Positions 6,235 to 6,609 of a DNA stretch of 6,609 nucleotides are shown here, piece after piece (within the stretch, counting starts at the first letter, position 1; every line of letters starts with the position of its first letter). The stretch is from positions 4,359-10,967 of the forward strand of contig MGTN01000106.1 of assembly GCA_001799475.1 (NCBI GenBank). Reading direction: 5' to 3'. The DNA comes from Desulfovibrionales bacterium GWA2_65_9. GTDB lineage: Bacteria; Desulfobacterota; Desulfovibrionia; Desulfovibrionales; Desulfovibrionaceae. A model generated the notes under the pieces. It was not told the DNA's origin. It did not search any database and worked only from the letters and a program-made list of their open reading frames with translations. The position numbers and the translations under genes were made by a program.

Positions 6235-6609
6235 CAGTTCAAGTGGCCGCTGATGGAGGACAACGTCTCCCGCGAGGATCTGGACGTTCTCATCAATTTC
6301 TTGCAGGGCATGCCCCGGCTGACCCAGTCCGCCAACGTCCGTGCGCTGGAATGTGAATGGTCTGAGTGGGTTGGCGTCAAGCACAGCGTGTTCGTCAATT
6401 CCGGGGCCTCGGCCAACCTCATCACCATGGGCGCGCTGAAGCACCTCTACGGCGGGGGCGAGGTCATCGTGCCCACGCTGACCTGGGTCTCGGACATCGC
6501 CTCAGTGCTGCAGAACGGCTTCACGCCCGTGTTTGTGGACATCAACCCGCGCAATCTGTGCATGGACGAGGACCAGGTCCTGGCCAAGATCACCGACAAG
6601 ACCCGCGCG
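6232..6609 (+). CDS. DegT/DnrJ/EryC1/StrS-family PLP-dependent sugar aminotransferase or dehydrase; 3' partial
   Basis: The frame stays open from the ATG to the window edge (126 codons), about a third of a family member of 370-440 residues. The N-terminus shows the family pattern: PRLTQS (29-34) where other members have a TxG segment before the helix, WVGVKHSVFVNSGASANL (46-63) with the SGxSA loop that holds the PLP phosphate, and EVIVPTLTWVSDIASVLQNG with Trp85 where the residue stacking on PLP is expected, then PVFVDINPRNLCMD. These enzymes transaminate a keto nucleotide sugar, usually at C3 or C4; the ColD/RfbH branch instead removes the C3 hydroxyl. The NSG-x-SANL wording and Trp85 recall that dehydrase branch. 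The deciding residue (Lys for aminotransferase, His for ColD-type dehydrase) lies downstream of the window. In context, the substrate could be the 4-keto-heptose made upstream. Confidence 0.85.
   Translation, partial: MQFKWPLMEDNVSREDLDVLINFLQGMPRLTQSANVRALECEWSEWVGVKHSVFVNSGASANLITMGALKHLYGGGEVIVPTLTWVSDIASVLQNGFTPVFVDINPRNLCMDEDQVLAKITDKTRA

Larger units (their letters stand above)
2..6609 (+). other. Single operon segment for GDP-heptose synthesis and modification
   Basis: All seven genes point the same way. Junctions are +16, ATGA overlap, ATGA overlap, +3, one-base TGATG overlap and +19 bases. No gap can hold a promoter plus terminator, so one transcript with extensive translational coupling is expected; its promoter must lie upstream of the window. 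No transposase, integrase, tRNA, rRNA, CRISPR or long repeat was seen. No glycosyltransferase, flippase or polymerase gene is in this slice; these would be expected in neighbouring DNA if this is an O-antigen or capsule locus. Confidence 0.75.

Overview
The window is a gene-dense, G+C-rich stretch with strong C/G preference at third codon positions. Seven co-directional genes lie on the + strand, almost without intergenic space: four junctions overlap by 1-4 bases or leave 3 bases, and the other two gaps are 16 and 19 bases. The first gene lacks its 5' end and the last lacks its 3' end, so this is an internal slice of a longer operon for a surface polysaccharide (LPS, O-antigen or capsule) sugar. 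Composition and gene style would suit a high-GC proteobacterium such as a Desulfovibrio-type organism, but nothing here fixes the taxon.

Layout: (1) 2-823, a short-chain dehydrogenase/epimerase-fold protein missing about 40 N-terminal residues, resembling the Campylobacter jejuni GDP-heptose C4 dehydrogenase Cj1427; (2) 840-2147, a two-domain protein joining a heptose-1-phosphate guanylyltransferase (HddC-like) to a heptose-1,7-bisphosphate phosphatase (GmhB-like); (3) 2144-3217, a GHMP-family heptose-7-phosphate kinase (HddA-like); (4, 5) 3214-4185 and 4189-5295, alpha and beta subunits of a thiamine-diphosphate 2-oxoacid dehydrogenase-type E1; (6) 5295-6212, a GDP-L-fucose-synthase-like epimerase/reductase; (7) 6232 to the window end, the N-terminal third of a DegT/AryC1-type PLP enzyme.

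How they may work together: gene 3 phosphorylates D-glycero-D-manno-heptose 7-phosphate, and gene 2 then removes the 7-phosphate and transfers GMP, giving GDP-D-glycero-alpha-D-manno-heptose. Gene 1 could oxidise C4 of this to a 4-keto sugar. The fucose-synthase-like and DegT-like enzymes both belong to families acting on 4-keto nucleotide sugars. The isomerase GmhA, which makes heptose 7-phosphate from sedoheptulose 7-phosphate, is not in the window.

The most unusual part is the E1 alpha/beta pair. It sits inside the heptose operon with no lipoyl E2 or E3 beside it, so an ordinary pyruvate-dehydrogenase role is unlikely. A plausible but unproven reading is that it decarboxylates a 2-oxoacid and passes the two-carbon (or longer) unit to a keto sugar, forming a branched-chain heptose. 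The yersiniose enzyme YerE, from a different TPP-enzyme family, does comparable chemistry.
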